Positions 16,488 through 23,935 of a DNA stretch of 44,542 bases are shown here, in pieces (the first letter of the stretch is position 1; the number at the start of each line of letters is the position of its first letter). The stretch is taken from contig BFEA01000632.1 in NCBI GenBank assembly GCA_003427395.1, forward strand, positions 519,095 through 563,636, given 5' to 3'. Under the pieces are notes generated by a model that saw only the letters and a list, made by a program, of their open reading frames with translations, made no database searches and was not told the origin of the DNA. The translations under genes were made by a program, and so were the position numbers. The DNA comes from Chara braunii. Lineage: Eukaryota > Streptophyta > Charophyceae > Charales > Characeae.

Positions 16488-18891
16488 ATGTGTGAGCGTT
16501 CGTGTGTGTGTGTCTGTGTGTGTGTCTGTGTGTGGGCATGTTTGTGTGTGTGGGTATGTGCGTGTGCTTACGGTACTTGGCCAGGACACTGTAGTTTCAC
16601 TTGCGAGAGACCCTGCAGTTTGGGACGCATTTCGGAATAACCGGCAAATGCAAGAGCTTCTTCGCCGGCGAGTGTCAAACAGGATAGCAGCAAGTGGTGA
16701 GTGTGTGTTTGTGGTAATGATGGTGGTGCGGATGCTTGTGAAGTGTTCACTTTTCAGTATATAATGCATGAAAGCGCCATCTTGATTTCGGCATCGCAAC
16801 GCAATCCTGGGTGTTGTGTTTGGTTTATCTGCCGTCAGGACTTGGCTATGGCGTTTAAAATCTCTACACAATCCTGGCTGCTGCTGATGCTTGTGTAGAT
16901 TTCAGAATTTAGCACATGAAAATCCCCAGCTCTTTCATGGTCCCATCATGATTCGAACATCTCAATTAATATGTTTGGTTTGTCTGCAGTCAAGACTGTG
17001 CTATCGCGTTTCTTTCCATGCAGGCAGCTTCGCCTCGTGCTTAGCCTCAGGCATCCCCAATGGCTGGCAGGCACTTGCACAGACGGGGGGACCTACTGGC
17101 CGTCCGCAAGTATGCACCCCCCCCCCCCAACACACACGCACACACAAAAAAAGGGATTTTACCGCAAAAGTCCAACCACCCAGCGGGGAGGGAGGGTCAC
17201 ACAGCAGACCTGGAAAGAGATTGCAGCTAGGACCACATGGCGTTGCCGAAATCTGGAGCGCAGAAAAAAATAAAAATAGAAGCATTTGTGCATGAAGGGC
17301 ACTGCATGGTGCCACATTCACGGCCCAGATAAGGAGGAAGAGGAAAAGGCTGGTAGCGAGAAAGAGGAGGGCAGGGATATGGAGTGGGGTGAAGGAAGGA
17401 GAAACAAAGGGTGGATGAGGAGAGGGAGCATAAAGAAGAAGGAGATGTGGACGCCAACTACAGGTGCAGCAGTGCTATGAACTGCTGACCAGACAAGGAG
17501 GAGGAGGAGGAGGAGGAGGAGGAGGAGGAGGAGGAAAGTGAAGAGGGAGATTGCACTGTGACGATTTGCACATGGCACGTCGGTACACGACAGAGAGGTG
17601 AGGGAGGAGGAGGACAAGGAAGGCGAAGACAAAGTGACGGGGGAGGCGACAGTGTTTTTGGTGAGGTGATTTGAAGTGGGCCATATGGTGGCGCAAACCT
17701 AGAGGAGGAGGAAGAAGAAGAAGAAGAAGAAGAAGAAGAAGAAGAAGAAGAAGAAGAAGAAGAAGAAGAAGAAGAAGANGGGGGGGGGGGGGGGAGTTGT
17801 GAGGTGACAATGTTTTTGGTGAGGTGGTTTGAGTGAGCCGTGTGGTGGCGCAAATCTAGAGGAGGCGGCAGAAGAAGAAGAAGAAGAAGAAGAAGAAGAA
17901 GAAGAAGAAGAAGAAGAAGAAGAAGAAGAAGAAGAAGAAGAAGAATGGAGGGGAGGGAGGGCTGTTTGTGAGATGGAAAAGAAGAAGATGACGAAGCAGT
18001 TTTGGGTGCGCTCCGTCTTCTATTAATGGTTTTTCTCTCTTGCCACAGAAACGGAACAAAGTCCATTCTCCCAGGTATGGGAGCCATAGCCTTATGTTGT
18101 CGCAGATGGAACCCAATATGTCTTTTCCTCCCTGAGTTTCCTCCTCTGTAGCGAAAATGAGTCGGTAGAATAGTGTAGCCTGGCTACAGATTGCAGTATG
18201 GGTCATCTAGGCTAGAAAAAACTAAGTGAAATGGGCAGCGATTGCTTTCTTTGGGCGGTTGCAAATTTCGGCAGGACACGCCATGGGCTGCGTGGTGTGT
18301 AGCTCAGTTTCACAGGTCTTCTGGCTGTTAAACCACCAGTACTTGGCCCAGCTATTGATGCCGAGCCGGGAGACGCCCTGCGCGCCAAGTTTTGCCGAGC
18401 CGCCGCCACGTCGTTTCAATTCTCTTTTGGCTGGTGCCTCCAGCCATTGTGGTCCGGTAGGCCGAAACCCATCAGTCGCGGCGCGTTAACGGGAAACGTC
18501 CGCGGCCGATGTATGGGCCAAGTACTGGTGGTTTAAATGCCAGAGAAGAGACGTTCTAATCTGATGGCTCTGCTTGTTTATTGCGTGTGGTGCAGATCGG
18601 CCAGTCGTGGAGGAGAGAGGCGAGCCTCGGGCGCCAAGCAGCGCACCACAGAATGACAATCCGTTTGTTGTTGCGTATGATCATGTGAAGAACATGTTGT
18701 CCCATCTAATGGGATCGTTTGTGGATGCGCTGGGCAGCATTGTTACGCGTATGGAGCGGGTGATGTTTGGCGAGAATGACAACACGGAGAGTGGAAGGAA
18801 TAGCGTTCTTGAAACAACCATGCGCTCATGCGTTGTTGTTACGATCGTTGTTCTGGCTGTCGTAGTCCTTCGACGCCCTGTGATAGGGTGA
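5273..18891 (+). CDS. Conserved plant tail-anchored protein, unknown function (4 exons, 398 aa)
   Basis: Seen: joining 5273-5637, 14173-14596, 16585-16696 and 18596-18891 gives 1197 nt with GT-AG introns and matching phases (2, 0, 1). The protein has an Ala-rich N-terminus (residues 1-35), an acidic stretch (74-86), [14 protein letters not shown] (103-116), [20 protein letters not shown] (243-262) running into [17 protein letters not shown] (266-282), and a 15-residue hydrophobic segment (378-392) followed by RRPVIG at the C-terminus. Known, from memory: plants have an uncharacterised family with the order 'VP..EEA.EAT.EL', then 'AF.LF..SPEVQ..V.SLA.D..VWDA...N', then a terminal membrane anchor; this fits well. 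Inferred: the N-terminus could be an organelle transit peptide, although a C-terminal anchor would also suit ER or outer-envelope membranes. Extra small exons cannot be excluded. Introns are 8535, 1988 and 1899 bases. Confidence 0.75.
5655..5757. repeat. Polypyrimidine (TTTCTCCTCTC) tract in intron 1
   Basis: A nearly pure pyrimidine stretch with repeated TTTCTCCTCTC-type units begins about 17 bases after the exon 1 donor. Low-complexity frames across it are not coding. Confidence 0.85.
6050..6160. repeat. Diverged dispersed repeat, copy 1
   Basis: GATGACAAGTCCCACAT followed some 60 bases later by ACGGGACAAGACCAACCAGG is echoed at 6600-6690 (GATGACTGGTCCCACAT, then ACGGGACAAAACAAACCGGG). The two stretches are diverged direct copies about 545 bases apart. 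The family is unknown. Confidence 0.4.
6600..6690. repeat. Diverged dispersed repeat, copy 2
   Basis: Partner of 6050-6160 in the same orientation. The DNA between and around them (5950-7000) is otherwise unassigned intron 1 sequence with A-runs near 6510 and a T-run/G-run near 6838-6867. Confidence 0.4.
7003..7109. mobile_element. Short MITE with CGTCTTC termini (family 1)
   Basis: The element is about 107 bp with inverted ends: GTCTTCCCCCGAATAGAACG on the left and CGTTCTATTCTGGAGAAGAC on the right. The inner part TGTATCTAGACTGAAAATTG matches the inner part of the copy at 32596-32700. It is too short to encode anything and would depend on a transposase elsewhere. Target duplication is not clear. 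Confidence 0.7.
7140..7172. repeat. (CT)n microsatellite and pyrimidine-rich stretch
   Basis: A pure CT run is followed to about 7480 by pyrimidine-rich DNA with a long C-run near 7229-7246. This is intron 1 DNA with no coding signal. Confidence 0.85.
7628..7876. repeat. 12-bp GAAATCGAAATT minisatellite
   Basis: About 250 bases are built from GAAATCGAAATT and shortened variants (GAAATTCGAAATT, GAAAATC). The last 75 bases are the most regular. Open frames reading Ile-Ser or Glu-Ile repeats on either strand are artefacts of the 12-base period. Confidence 0.9.
7944..8210. mobile_element. MITE family 1, outer element interrupted by another MITE
   Basis: The ends are CCGTCTTCCCCCGAACACAA on the left and TTGTGTTCGCGGGAAGACGG on the right, inverted. 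After removing the inner element at 7977-8132 and one TA, the remainder is about 109 bp, close to the 105-bp uninterrupted copy at 23210-23314. The inner part (ATGAATGTATAC, then TTTCCGG, then GCAGCCAAAAT) matches the reverse complement of that copy. So the insertion is nested and the two copies lie in opposite orientation. Confidence 0.8.
7977..8132. mobile_element. Stowaway-like MITE (family 2), nested
   Basis: The 156-bp element begins AACCACCAGTACTTGGCCCA and ends in ACTGGTGGTT. It is flanked on both sides by TA, the target duplication typical of Tc1/mariner-type elements. It shares GGCGCGTTAACGGG and its ends with the copy at 18331-18533. It sits inside the family 1 MITE at 7944-8210, so it arrived later. 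Confidence 0.8.
8325..8392 (+). repeat. Short dispersed repeat, family 3, copy 1
   Basis: The stretch with ATTGCGGTCAGATTCATTC, then GGTCTGGCCGTAATTGCAGT, then CAGATGCATTT matches the reverse complement of 23024-23078. It contains two direct sub-copies of ATTGC(G/A)GTCAGAT. It is probably a MITE fragment, but no clear ends are seen. DNA from 8393 to 9205 is otherwise unassigned. Confidence 0.55.
9210..9776. mobile_element. Fold-back element with four copies of a ~95-bp arm
   Basis: Three direct copies (about 9210-9312, 9472-9573, 9587-9672) and one inverted copy (9688-9776) of the same arm are present. Each carries a CAAACAGA..CTG end, a GGCAGAGAGGGAGGGAGAAGAG core and ACGAGGGGCTGTGACAAACT. 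The outermost copies form long terminal inverted repeats, and the last two form a hairpin with a perfect 25-bp stem (9642-9666 with 9688-9712) and a 21-nt loop. No coding region is seen. The pattern fits Foldback-type or MITE-like elements. Confidence 0.7.
10058..10145. mobile_element. Degenerate MITE family 1 fragment
   Basis: ACCGTCTTCTAGCTGCATTT, then GGCAACTTTCAGTCTAGATT, then GTGCGTTCTTCCGTC resembles the ends and, in reverse, the inner part of the copies at 7003-7109 and 32596-32700. The order is scrambled, so it is a rearranged or partial copy. Confidence 0.45.
10340..11160. mobile_element. Inverted-repeat element with internal GGGTATAACTGCAA array
   Basis: The left end (GGGAAAAGTGCATTTGCACC, then CATTTAAAGATGGGAAA, then GTGCATCTATACCC) is mirrored on the right (GGGTATAGATGCAAG, then TTTCCATCTTTGAATGGGG, then TTTGCAATTTTCCCC). 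The right terminus is duplicated in tandem (11042-11085 and 11105-11149). Between them, TTGGGTATAACTGCAATTTG and variants recur at about 10626, 10699, 10792, 10863 and 10931. All three minus-strand frames stay open for long stretches because of the repeat, so they are not evidence of a gene. The family is unknown. Confidence 0.65.
11761..11965. repeat. 103-bp tandem duplication
   Basis: Two units, 11761-11863 and 11864-11965, share GGCGAAGAACAGGTCT, GTGGACCAATTCGCAAGCC and ACCGGACGCGCAGCG. The unit is not a multiple of three, so it would shift any frame running through it. It lies immediately before the Myb/SANT-like relic and may be part of that element's 5' region. Confidence 0.85.
11960..13015 (+). 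pseudogene. Myb/SANT-like DNA-binding protein relic
   Basis: Protein-like sequence continues on the + strand across several frames. [18 protein letters not shown] lies near 11980; a Gly/Ser region with SQLYG near 12085; [11 protein letters not shown] after a frame switch near 12165; VNPNPDDD near 12225. The last frame carries [40 protein letters not shown] and [11 protein letters not shown] (12806-12980), a trihelix/Myb-SANT-like fold with its conserved Trp residues. Such domains accompany PIF/Harbinger-type transposons and the expanded Myb-like families recalled from charophytes. The domain stops abruptly after KCG. Multiple frame breaks and the position inside intron 1 of another gene mark it as a dead copy. 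No start or stop can be assigned. Confidence 0.6.
13355..13402 (-). repeat. tRNA-like SINE fragment, antisense
   Basis: The minus strand contains GTTCGAATCC, a B-box-like match. The sequence GGATTCGAACTCACGTCTGT on the + strand resembles the tRNA-like stretch at 32880-32942. No full tRNA can be folded. Confidence 0.35.
13529..13930. repeat. 204-bp tandem duplication in intron 1
   Basis: GGCATTTTGGTAAGCCAAAA with AAATTGCCAAAGATGGAGGTG (13529 on) recurs as GGCATTTGACTAAGCCAAAA with AAATCGCCAAAGACGGCGGTG (13733 on). Each copy also keeps CCCACGCACT and a TTCACTTTTT stretch. The spacing is about 204 bases. On both sides lie DNA stretches with CCCGAACGTT and GGTTC, about 13430-13460 and 14047-14080, suggesting the whole 13400-14130 block is one element. 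Confidence 0.7.
14050..14150 (-). repeat. tRNA-like SINE fragment, antisense
   Basis: The minus strand reads GATAGCTCGGTTGGTACACG (A-box-like) and, about 45 bases on, GGTCGAACCCGG (B-box-like). The two are too far apart and too imperfect for a functional tRNA. It ends about 20 bases before the exon 2 acceptor. Confidence 0.4.
14173..14596 (+). CDS. Exon 2 of the tail-anchored protein gene
   Basis: The acceptor is GGTTTTATGCAG just before 14173. The exon supplies the last base of codon 122 and residues 123-263. Its first part is Ser-, Gly- and Glu-rich and probably disordered. Its end, [20 protein letters not shown] then Q, is the conserved family helix. The donor is CAG then GTATGG at 14597, in phase 0. 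Past the donor the open frame continues into a T-run, as expected of an intron. Confidence 0.72.
14597..16584 (+). other. Intron 2: repeat-bearing, no gene seen
   Basis: The intron holds homopolymer runs (T-run near 14711, C-run near 14959) and a dispersed motif GGCATGAACATAGCATGAC near 15249. Related forms, AGTTCATGCTTTCCAAGCAC near 15330 and TTGCTATGTTCATGCCC near 15939, are in mixed orientation, suggesting another small repeat family. It ends in the TG microsatellite before exon 3. Confidence 0.6.
16451..16566. repeat. (TG)n microsatellite before exon 3
   Basis: An imperfect TG array with scattered TA, TC and GGG interruptions ends about 18 bases before the exon 3 acceptor. It may occupy the usual polypyrimidine and branch region, so splicing here could be sensitive to array length. 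Cys-Val repeats in its frames are artefacts. Confidence 0.9.
16585..16696 (+). CDS. Exon 3 of the tail-anchored protein gene
   Basis: The acceptor is GTACTTGGCCAG and the donor is a strong GTGAGT at 16697. The exon encodes residues 264-300 plus one base of codon 301: [19 protein letters not shown] followed by a basic helix with three Arg in a row and SNRIAAS. Joined to exon 2 it completes the conserved family motif across the splice junction (..SDPEVQ + [15 protein letters not shown]..), which is strong support for the model. Confidence 0.75.
17496..17535. repeat. (AGG)n microsatellite
   Basis: Pure AGG repeat inside intron 3, within a purine-rich stretch that starts near 17330. Confidence 0.9.
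17640..17945. repeat. Tandem duplication carrying two (GAA)n arrays
   Basis: Two units share GTTTTTGGTGAGGTG, GTGGCGCAAA and CTAGAGGAGG, each followed by a long GAA array (17711-17778 and 17871-17945). A single unresolved base (17779) and a G-run sit at the end of the first array. All frames here give poly-Glu, poly-Lys/Arg or poly-Ser/Leu, and none is a gene. Confidence 0.85.
18331..18533. mobile_element. Stowaway-like MITE (family 2) in intron 3
   Basis: The 203-bp element begins AACCACCAGTACTTGGCCCA and ends TGGGCCAAGTACTGGTGGTT, a perfect inverted pair of at least 20 bases, flanked by TA on both sides. It shares GGCGCGTTAACGGG with the nested copy at 7977-8132. It ends 62 bases before the exon 4 acceptor, close to where a branch point would lie. 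Confidence 0.88.
18596..18891 (+). CDS. Exon 4 (last) of the tail-anchored protein gene
   Basis: The acceptor is GTGTGGTGCAG before 18596. Exon 3 leaves one G and exon 4 starts AT, making codon 301 Asp and keeping frame. The exon encodes a Pro/Glu linker, an amphipathic stretch ([20 protein letters not shown]), an Asn/Glu-rich linker, and a hydrophobic anchor [15 protein letters not shown] followed by RRPVIG and a TGA at 18889. The hydrophobic segment at the very end fits a tail-anchored or single-pass membrane protein. Confidence 0.75.
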
Positions 18892-19949
18892 GAAGGATGG
18901 ATGAGGTAGGTGCCCATGTCGTGGAACTTGCAGGACTTGAGATATGGTTTACACGTTTTTGAAAGAGCGGTGTGCTCTCACCGTCCTTATTCAACTAAAC
19001 AAGAGAAAGTGTCGATGAACCGACCATGTGTGAGCAAACCGAACCGAATCAAACCACCTACATCTATAACCAACGGTGTGTCAGCATTGGCGCCGCCATT
19101 CTTCCAAGAGTATATAGTCCTGCAATGTGGCTTAAAAGGGATTGGAGGCAGGCGGTGCCTATGTAGGACTAGAAGAAAAGAGGTGTGCTCTCTGACATTT
19201 GCAACACCTAAGAGAGACAAAAACTGTGAAATCTTATTAGGTATAATGGTGTGATATGCAGTAGAAGGTTAAGGAGAATGGTCATGTCGCGTCCCTTGGA
19301 GCATGCAAGAGAGGGAAAGGGGGAAGAGGAGGATTGACGAGTTCTTTTGCCTTGAGCCGTATACGTGGTTGGGAGACACGGGGGAGGGAGGAATGAAAGC
19401 GCCTCACGACAAAAAGTTGTTGGAGTTATAGAGTGGAGAGATTAAGTGAGTGTGAGAATGGAAACATACAGGACAGTGATGATGATGATAGGCAGGTTTG
19501 GTGGATCAGGGTGCTTGCTGAGTGTTGGGATGCACATACGGAACATGGAACGCAGAGATCGGCGGTCTCAGTGAAAAAATGGAACTCATTGAATGTGATT
19601 ATGTGATCAATGGAAGTGTTTTTCTTCTGCACGCGTGGAAGTATATCATTTGCTGGCTCCAGGGAAGAAAAGGTGGACAAGGTGAGAGTATATGGTAATG
19701 GCAGTAATGCAAATCGTTGGTCTTCTCAAGACGGGAAGATGGAAAGCTCGAAAGATGGTGGCGCTAACTTAGCTTCCAACCGTCAAACGTGGACAAGTGT
19801 CAAGTACGCACTATCACAGCGTGTGCTTGATATCAATGCTCTGTTTGGGCGAAGGAAGTTGTGTGAGATGGTGGCCCTGTCTGTCCGCTTGGCATCCAAA
19901 ACGCCATGCAAGTTGATCAGAATCCCCTGTTAGCATACTTTGGTCACGA
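18892..19949. other. No recognisable feature
   Basis: This is DNA downstream of the four-exon gene. I see no convincing further exon, polyadenylation signal or repeat unit. The longest open frames (about 18910-19254 and 19610-19933) have no family features and no splice context I trust. Confidence 0.4.
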
Positions 19950-20080
19950 TGTGAGTAAATGTGAGGCACAGTTTAGCTTACTTCGATTGCCATGTGGTTA
20001 AATGTGAGGCAGAGGATAGCTTACTTAGAGTACCACGTGCGTAAATGTGAGGCACCGACATACACACATTCACAGAAAGG
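19950..20080. repeat. 43-bp tandem repeat, 3 units
   Basis: TAAATGTGAGGCA recurs at 19956, 19999 and 20042, exactly 43 bases apart, with AGCTTACTT between. It runs up to the assembly gap. Confidence 0.85.
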
Positions 20081-20092
20081 TTTGAGGAGGGG

Positions 20093-20892
20093 NNNNNNNN
20101 NNNNNNNNNNNNNNNNNNNNNNNNNNNNNNNNNNNNNNNNNNNNNNNNNNNNNNNNNNNNNNNNNNNNNNNNNNNNNNNNNNNNNNNNNNNNNNNNNNNN
20201 NNNNNNNNNNNNNNNNNNNNNNNNNNNNNNNNNNNNNNNNNNNNNNNNNNNNNNNNNNNNNNNNNNNNNNNNNNNNNNNNNNNNNNNNNNNNNNNNNNNN
20301 NNNNNNNNNNNNNNNNNNNNNNNNNNNNNNNNNNNNNNNNNNNNNNNNNNNNNNNNNNNNNNNNNNNNNNNNNNNNNNNNNNNNNNNNNNNNNNNNNNNN
20401 NNNNNNNNNNNNNNNNNNNNNNNNNNNNNNNNNNNNNNNNNNNNNNNNNNNNNNNNNNNNNNNNNNNNNNNNNNNNNNNNNNNNNNNNNNNNNNNNNNNN
20501 NNNNNNNNNNNNNNNNNNNNNNNNNNNNNNNNNNNNNNNNNNNNNNNNNNNNNNNNNNNNNNNNNNNNNNNNNNNNNNNNNNNNNNNNNNNNNNNNNNNN
20601 NNNNNNNNNNNNNNNNNNNNNNNNNNNNNNNNNNNNNNNNNNNNNNNNNNNNNNNNNNNNNNNNNNNNNNNNNNNNNNNNNNNNNNNNNNNNNNNNNNNN
20701 NNNNNNNNNNNNNNNNNNNNNNNNNNNNNNNNNNNNNNNNNNNNNNNNNNNNNNNNNNNNNNNNNNNNNNNNNNNNNNNNNNNNNNNNNNNNNNNNNNNN
20801 NNNNNNNNNNNNNNNNNNNNNNNNNNNNNNNNNNNNNNNNNNNNNNNNNNNNNNNNNNNNNNNNNNNNNNNNNNNNNNNNNNNNNNNNNNNN
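20093..20892. other. Assembly gap of 800 N
   Basis: There are 800 consecutive unresolved bases bordered on the right by an AG microsatellite. The round length suggests an estimated gap size. Nothing can be said about its content. Confidence 0.99.

Positions 20893-20974
<82 letters not shown>
20893..20974. repeat. (AG)n microsatellite at gap edge
   Basis: A pure AG run directly follows the gap and is the likely reason the assembly broke here. Confidence 0.95.
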
Positions 20975-20976
<2 letters not shown>

Positions 20977-21245
20977 ATGGGATCATAGGCCACTATTCGC
21001 TCTTTGTATATTCAGCGTTCGTTGTACAGGAGAGGAGGACGATTGAGGGATTGCTATTGATTACTGTAATCCTTGGAAGGAAGGGAAAATGAATGGCAAG
21101 GAGGGGTTATGTGTTGGGGGGGGCTGATTGATGTGAGCAGCTTCTCAGTGCTCACATAGGTGCTGGACCTGATCCACTTTTTTCGAAGCCCAGAGTTTGA
21201 AATATTCAGCCTTGAAGTTTGAAGTGACCACAGAGCTGCAATCAG

Positions 21246-21356
21246 CGACGTAACGTGCAGAAAAGCGGCAGAAGTAATTTCCTCTTTGTCGGGGCCGAGG
21301 AGGCTAACATAACGTGCAGAAGCGGCAGAAGTAATTTCCTGTTTGTCGGGACGGAG
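21246..21356. repeat. Short tandem duplication
   Basis: TAACGTGCAGAAAAGCGGCA with GAAGTAATTTCCTCTTTGTC is followed by TAACGTGCAGAAGCGGCAGA with AGTAATTTCCTGTTTGTCGG, about 60 bases apart. The remaining DNA from 20975 to 22308 has no recognisable gene; a G-run lies at 22107-22135. Confidence 0.75.
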
Positions 21357-22305
21357 GAGAGGACTTGAGCTCCGGAAATTGTGGACTGTGTTTTTGAAGG
21401 AGCTTGCTTTGTTATTCATTTCCTGTTTTTCTTTGGGAAGTTGGTGGATGGAAAACGACGGCGGGAGATTTTATCAGATAATTTTGAAGATCTTTTCAAG
21501 GATTTTCGGAAGATTTTCTTTCTTGCTATTCAGGACGATGGCCGTGTTTTTTTAGAGTGCGCTTCCAACAAAAAAAAACTTCAAAAGAAACTCTTAGAAA
21601 GCATATCGAATTTGTCGAACGAGTGAATGATGCATCGAACTAGAGGTGCAATTGTGCCACAACTGCTGCATAGCACATCGGAAGAGGACAAGACAAAGTC
21701 GCGGCTCCATACGTGAGAGTGAGAGACCGTTGGTCGAAATTGGGCAGATCGCCAAAGGTCGGGAAGTGTTGGCGGATGAAGGGTAGGATCATCATCTAAA
21801 CCTCTGTGCCAAGCAGTAGCAACGGCGGGGACTATGTCCCTGGACCGGGGGGAGGACTCGGGGCAGAGAGGGTCAATTAGGAATTCACTGTTCAGGGAGT
21901 CGTCTGATTTCAACACCGACTCACAAGAGTTTAGTTAGTTGCATCTGGTCTCAAATTTCAATGCTTTGTGAAAGCTGAAGATAGAAATTGGAATCTTGGG
22001 GAATCAACCAGTCTAAAGACAGGACACACTTCTTTTGATTTTTTGTTTCTTTGTTGGAGGAAGAAAACAAAACTGTTAAATTGCCAAGGGTTTGGGGGTG
22101 GGGTGGGGTGGGGGGGGGGGGGGGGGGGGGGGGGGTGTGCTGTGGGAGGAGATCAATCTGATTCCTATTACACCTGTCAGTCATGGGAAATGGGGCATTT
22201 AGGGGGAAAAGAGAAGTAGAAAAGCAGCAGCAGATATGACTGTAGTTCGGATGAGGCAGAGAGAGAACGATGCGAGGCTGTGAGCTACGAGTTCCAAAGG
22301 AGGTA

Positions 22306-22308
<3 letters not shown>

Positions 22309-22361
<53 letters not shown>

Positions 22362-22362
22362 N

Positions 22363-22430
<68 letters not shown>
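22309..22430. repeat. (CT)n microsatellite with a single-N join
   Basis: About 120 bases of CT are interrupted by one N at 22362. The N probably marks a collapsed join between two assembly pieces rather than one unread base. Confidence 0.95.
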
Positions 22431-22433
<3 letters not shown>

Positions 22434-22714
22434 CCACCCCCCCTCTAGATCGTCGCTGCCAAAACTTTGCAGCCCATACAAAATGAAGAAAGGAAGCGGT
22501 GATTTGAATGAGAAACTGACTGCGCACAATGACGCAGGACAACGTTGCTGAAGCAGAGGTAGTGTTTGTTGTCTGAGAGACGTGTACGCATTCGTTTGCG
22601 CGATGAGCTCGTTTTAAGAAAAAAACGCTAGACTGCATTCGGATTCTGGAGGTGCCCAGATGCATTTTGAGGTTCTTTGTAAGGCAACTGTGTGTGTGGT
22701 AGACTAAGTCATCA

Positions 22715-22875
22715 CAGCCATCGCCATCATCATCATCAGGATCTGCATAATTATTGACATCAGTGCGATTGTTGTTATCGTTGTTATGATCATCATTCGT
22801 CATCCTCATCATTCTTCATCGTTCGTTATGATCATCATCATTCGTCATCATTCGTCATCAAACTCGTCACCATCG
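22715..22875. repeat. ATC-rich imperfect microsatellite
   Basis: Repeated CATCAT and ATCATTCGTC units recur over about 160 bases with interruptions. No coding signal on either strand. Confidence 0.75.
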
Positions 22876-23023
22876 TTTCATCATATAAGCATTCGCGTGA
22901 TTAATTAACTCTGTCATTATCAAATTCTCACTCTCAATACTCGAGCATTCACTGTTCTCTTCTCTGCGTGTTAGTCTTGACCATCTCAGTGCCTAATCAT
23001 ACTTTCTGTGTCTTATATCTGAC

Positions 23024-23078
23024 TGTATTTACGGCCAGACGTTGATGTATCTGACCGCAATTATGCCCATAATGCGGT
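23024..23078 (-). repeat. Short dispersed repeat, family 3, copy 2
   Basis: The reverse complement (ATAATTGCGGTCAGATACAT, then CGTCTGGCCGTAAATACAGT) matches 8325-8392. It lies about 130 bases before the MITE at 23210. At 8325 the same family follows a family 1 MITE by a similar distance, so the two may belong to one larger unit. Confidence 0.5.
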
Positions 23079-23209
23079 GAATGAATATGTGCACCCGGAA
23101 CTATTTTTCTTTTTGTTCGATGACGATTTCAATGTACTGTCGAACCTGGCTTTGATGTGTGTTTTTGTGCGGAGAATGGTGTGAAATGTTGAAGTAAAAA
23201 TATTGACTA

Positions 23210-23314
23210 CCGTCTTCCCCCGAACACAACGCACCCTTATTTTGGCTGTATCTGGCCGGAAATATAGCTTGTATACATTCATTTTTAGGGTGCGTTATGT
23301 TCGGGGGAAGACGG
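23210..23314. mobile_element. MITE family 1, uninterrupted copy
   Basis: The 105-bp element has near-perfect inverted ends: CCGTCTTCCCCCGAACACAA on the left and TATGTTCGGGGGAAGACGG on the right, continuing inward through CGCACCCTTA and AGGGTGCG. It serves as the empty-site reference for the nested copy at 7944-8210. No coding region. Confidence 0.85.
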
Positions 23315-23812
23315 AAGCCAAAGGTCAGAGGAGGATGCGTGCAGTGGAGTTGGATATCAGAGAACACTCAAAGGTGTGGTGGCTGAAAGAAATCAGAAAG
23401 GTCTTCACCGAACGACCCCAAAGTGGAGTCATGGGAAGGGGAGAAGCGGGCTGGGGGGGGGGACGGGGTGGGGCGGGGGGGGGACTGCTGCCGCCTTGCG
23501 AATAGTGCATGGTGTGATAATACCGCAGTATCTGTATCTGATGGGAAAATTGGGTTGAATTAGCACTTAGGGAAATAAGGAAGGATGAAGGATATGCTGC
23601 TGCTGAAGGGGTTGAGACGAACTGTCTGTCCGACCGACTGCTGCGTTCAACTTTGCACACTGTCGAGGTATTGGAATGGTTATTATAGATGTATCTGGCT
23701 TGGATAACGTCCCAGGTACAGGTACTCATGACATGACTAATGAGTCCCATTTGATGTAACACAGTAGTCCTCCTATAGGATTGTCTATGGATAAGGTGGC
23801 GGAGCCGGTTTT

Positions 23813-23935
23813 GTCGGTGTTTTGTTTTGTTTTGTTTTGTCGCTGTTTTGTTTTGTCACTGTTTTGTTTCGTTTTGTTTTTGCTTTTTTTTTCGTATTTT
23901 TTTGTTTTCGCTTTTTTTTTTTCGTTTTTTTTTTC
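23813..23935. repeat. (TTTTG)n and T-rich low complexity
   Basis: TTTTG repeats are broken by TCGCTG and TCACTG, followed by T-runs separated by TTCG. The DNA from 23936 to 25063 includes long A- and T-runs (24302-24334) and no gene that I can recognise. Confidence 0.85.

Noticed and set aside
16402-16764. Cys-Val-rich open frame that might look like a secreted peptide
   Set aside because: It is a TG microsatellite translation. Only the 16585-16696 part is coding, in a spliced context.
17458-18206. Poly-Ser, poly-Leu, poly-Glu and poly-Phe open frames
   Set aside because: They are translations of AGG and GAA arrays.
19992-21092. Long open frames crossing the N gap
   Set aside because: They consist of unresolved bases and an AG array; no protein sequence is present.
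21381-21626. Charged + frame ending KKKLQKKLLESISNLSNE
   Set aside because: No family recognised and the composition is A/T driven. No splice context that I trust.
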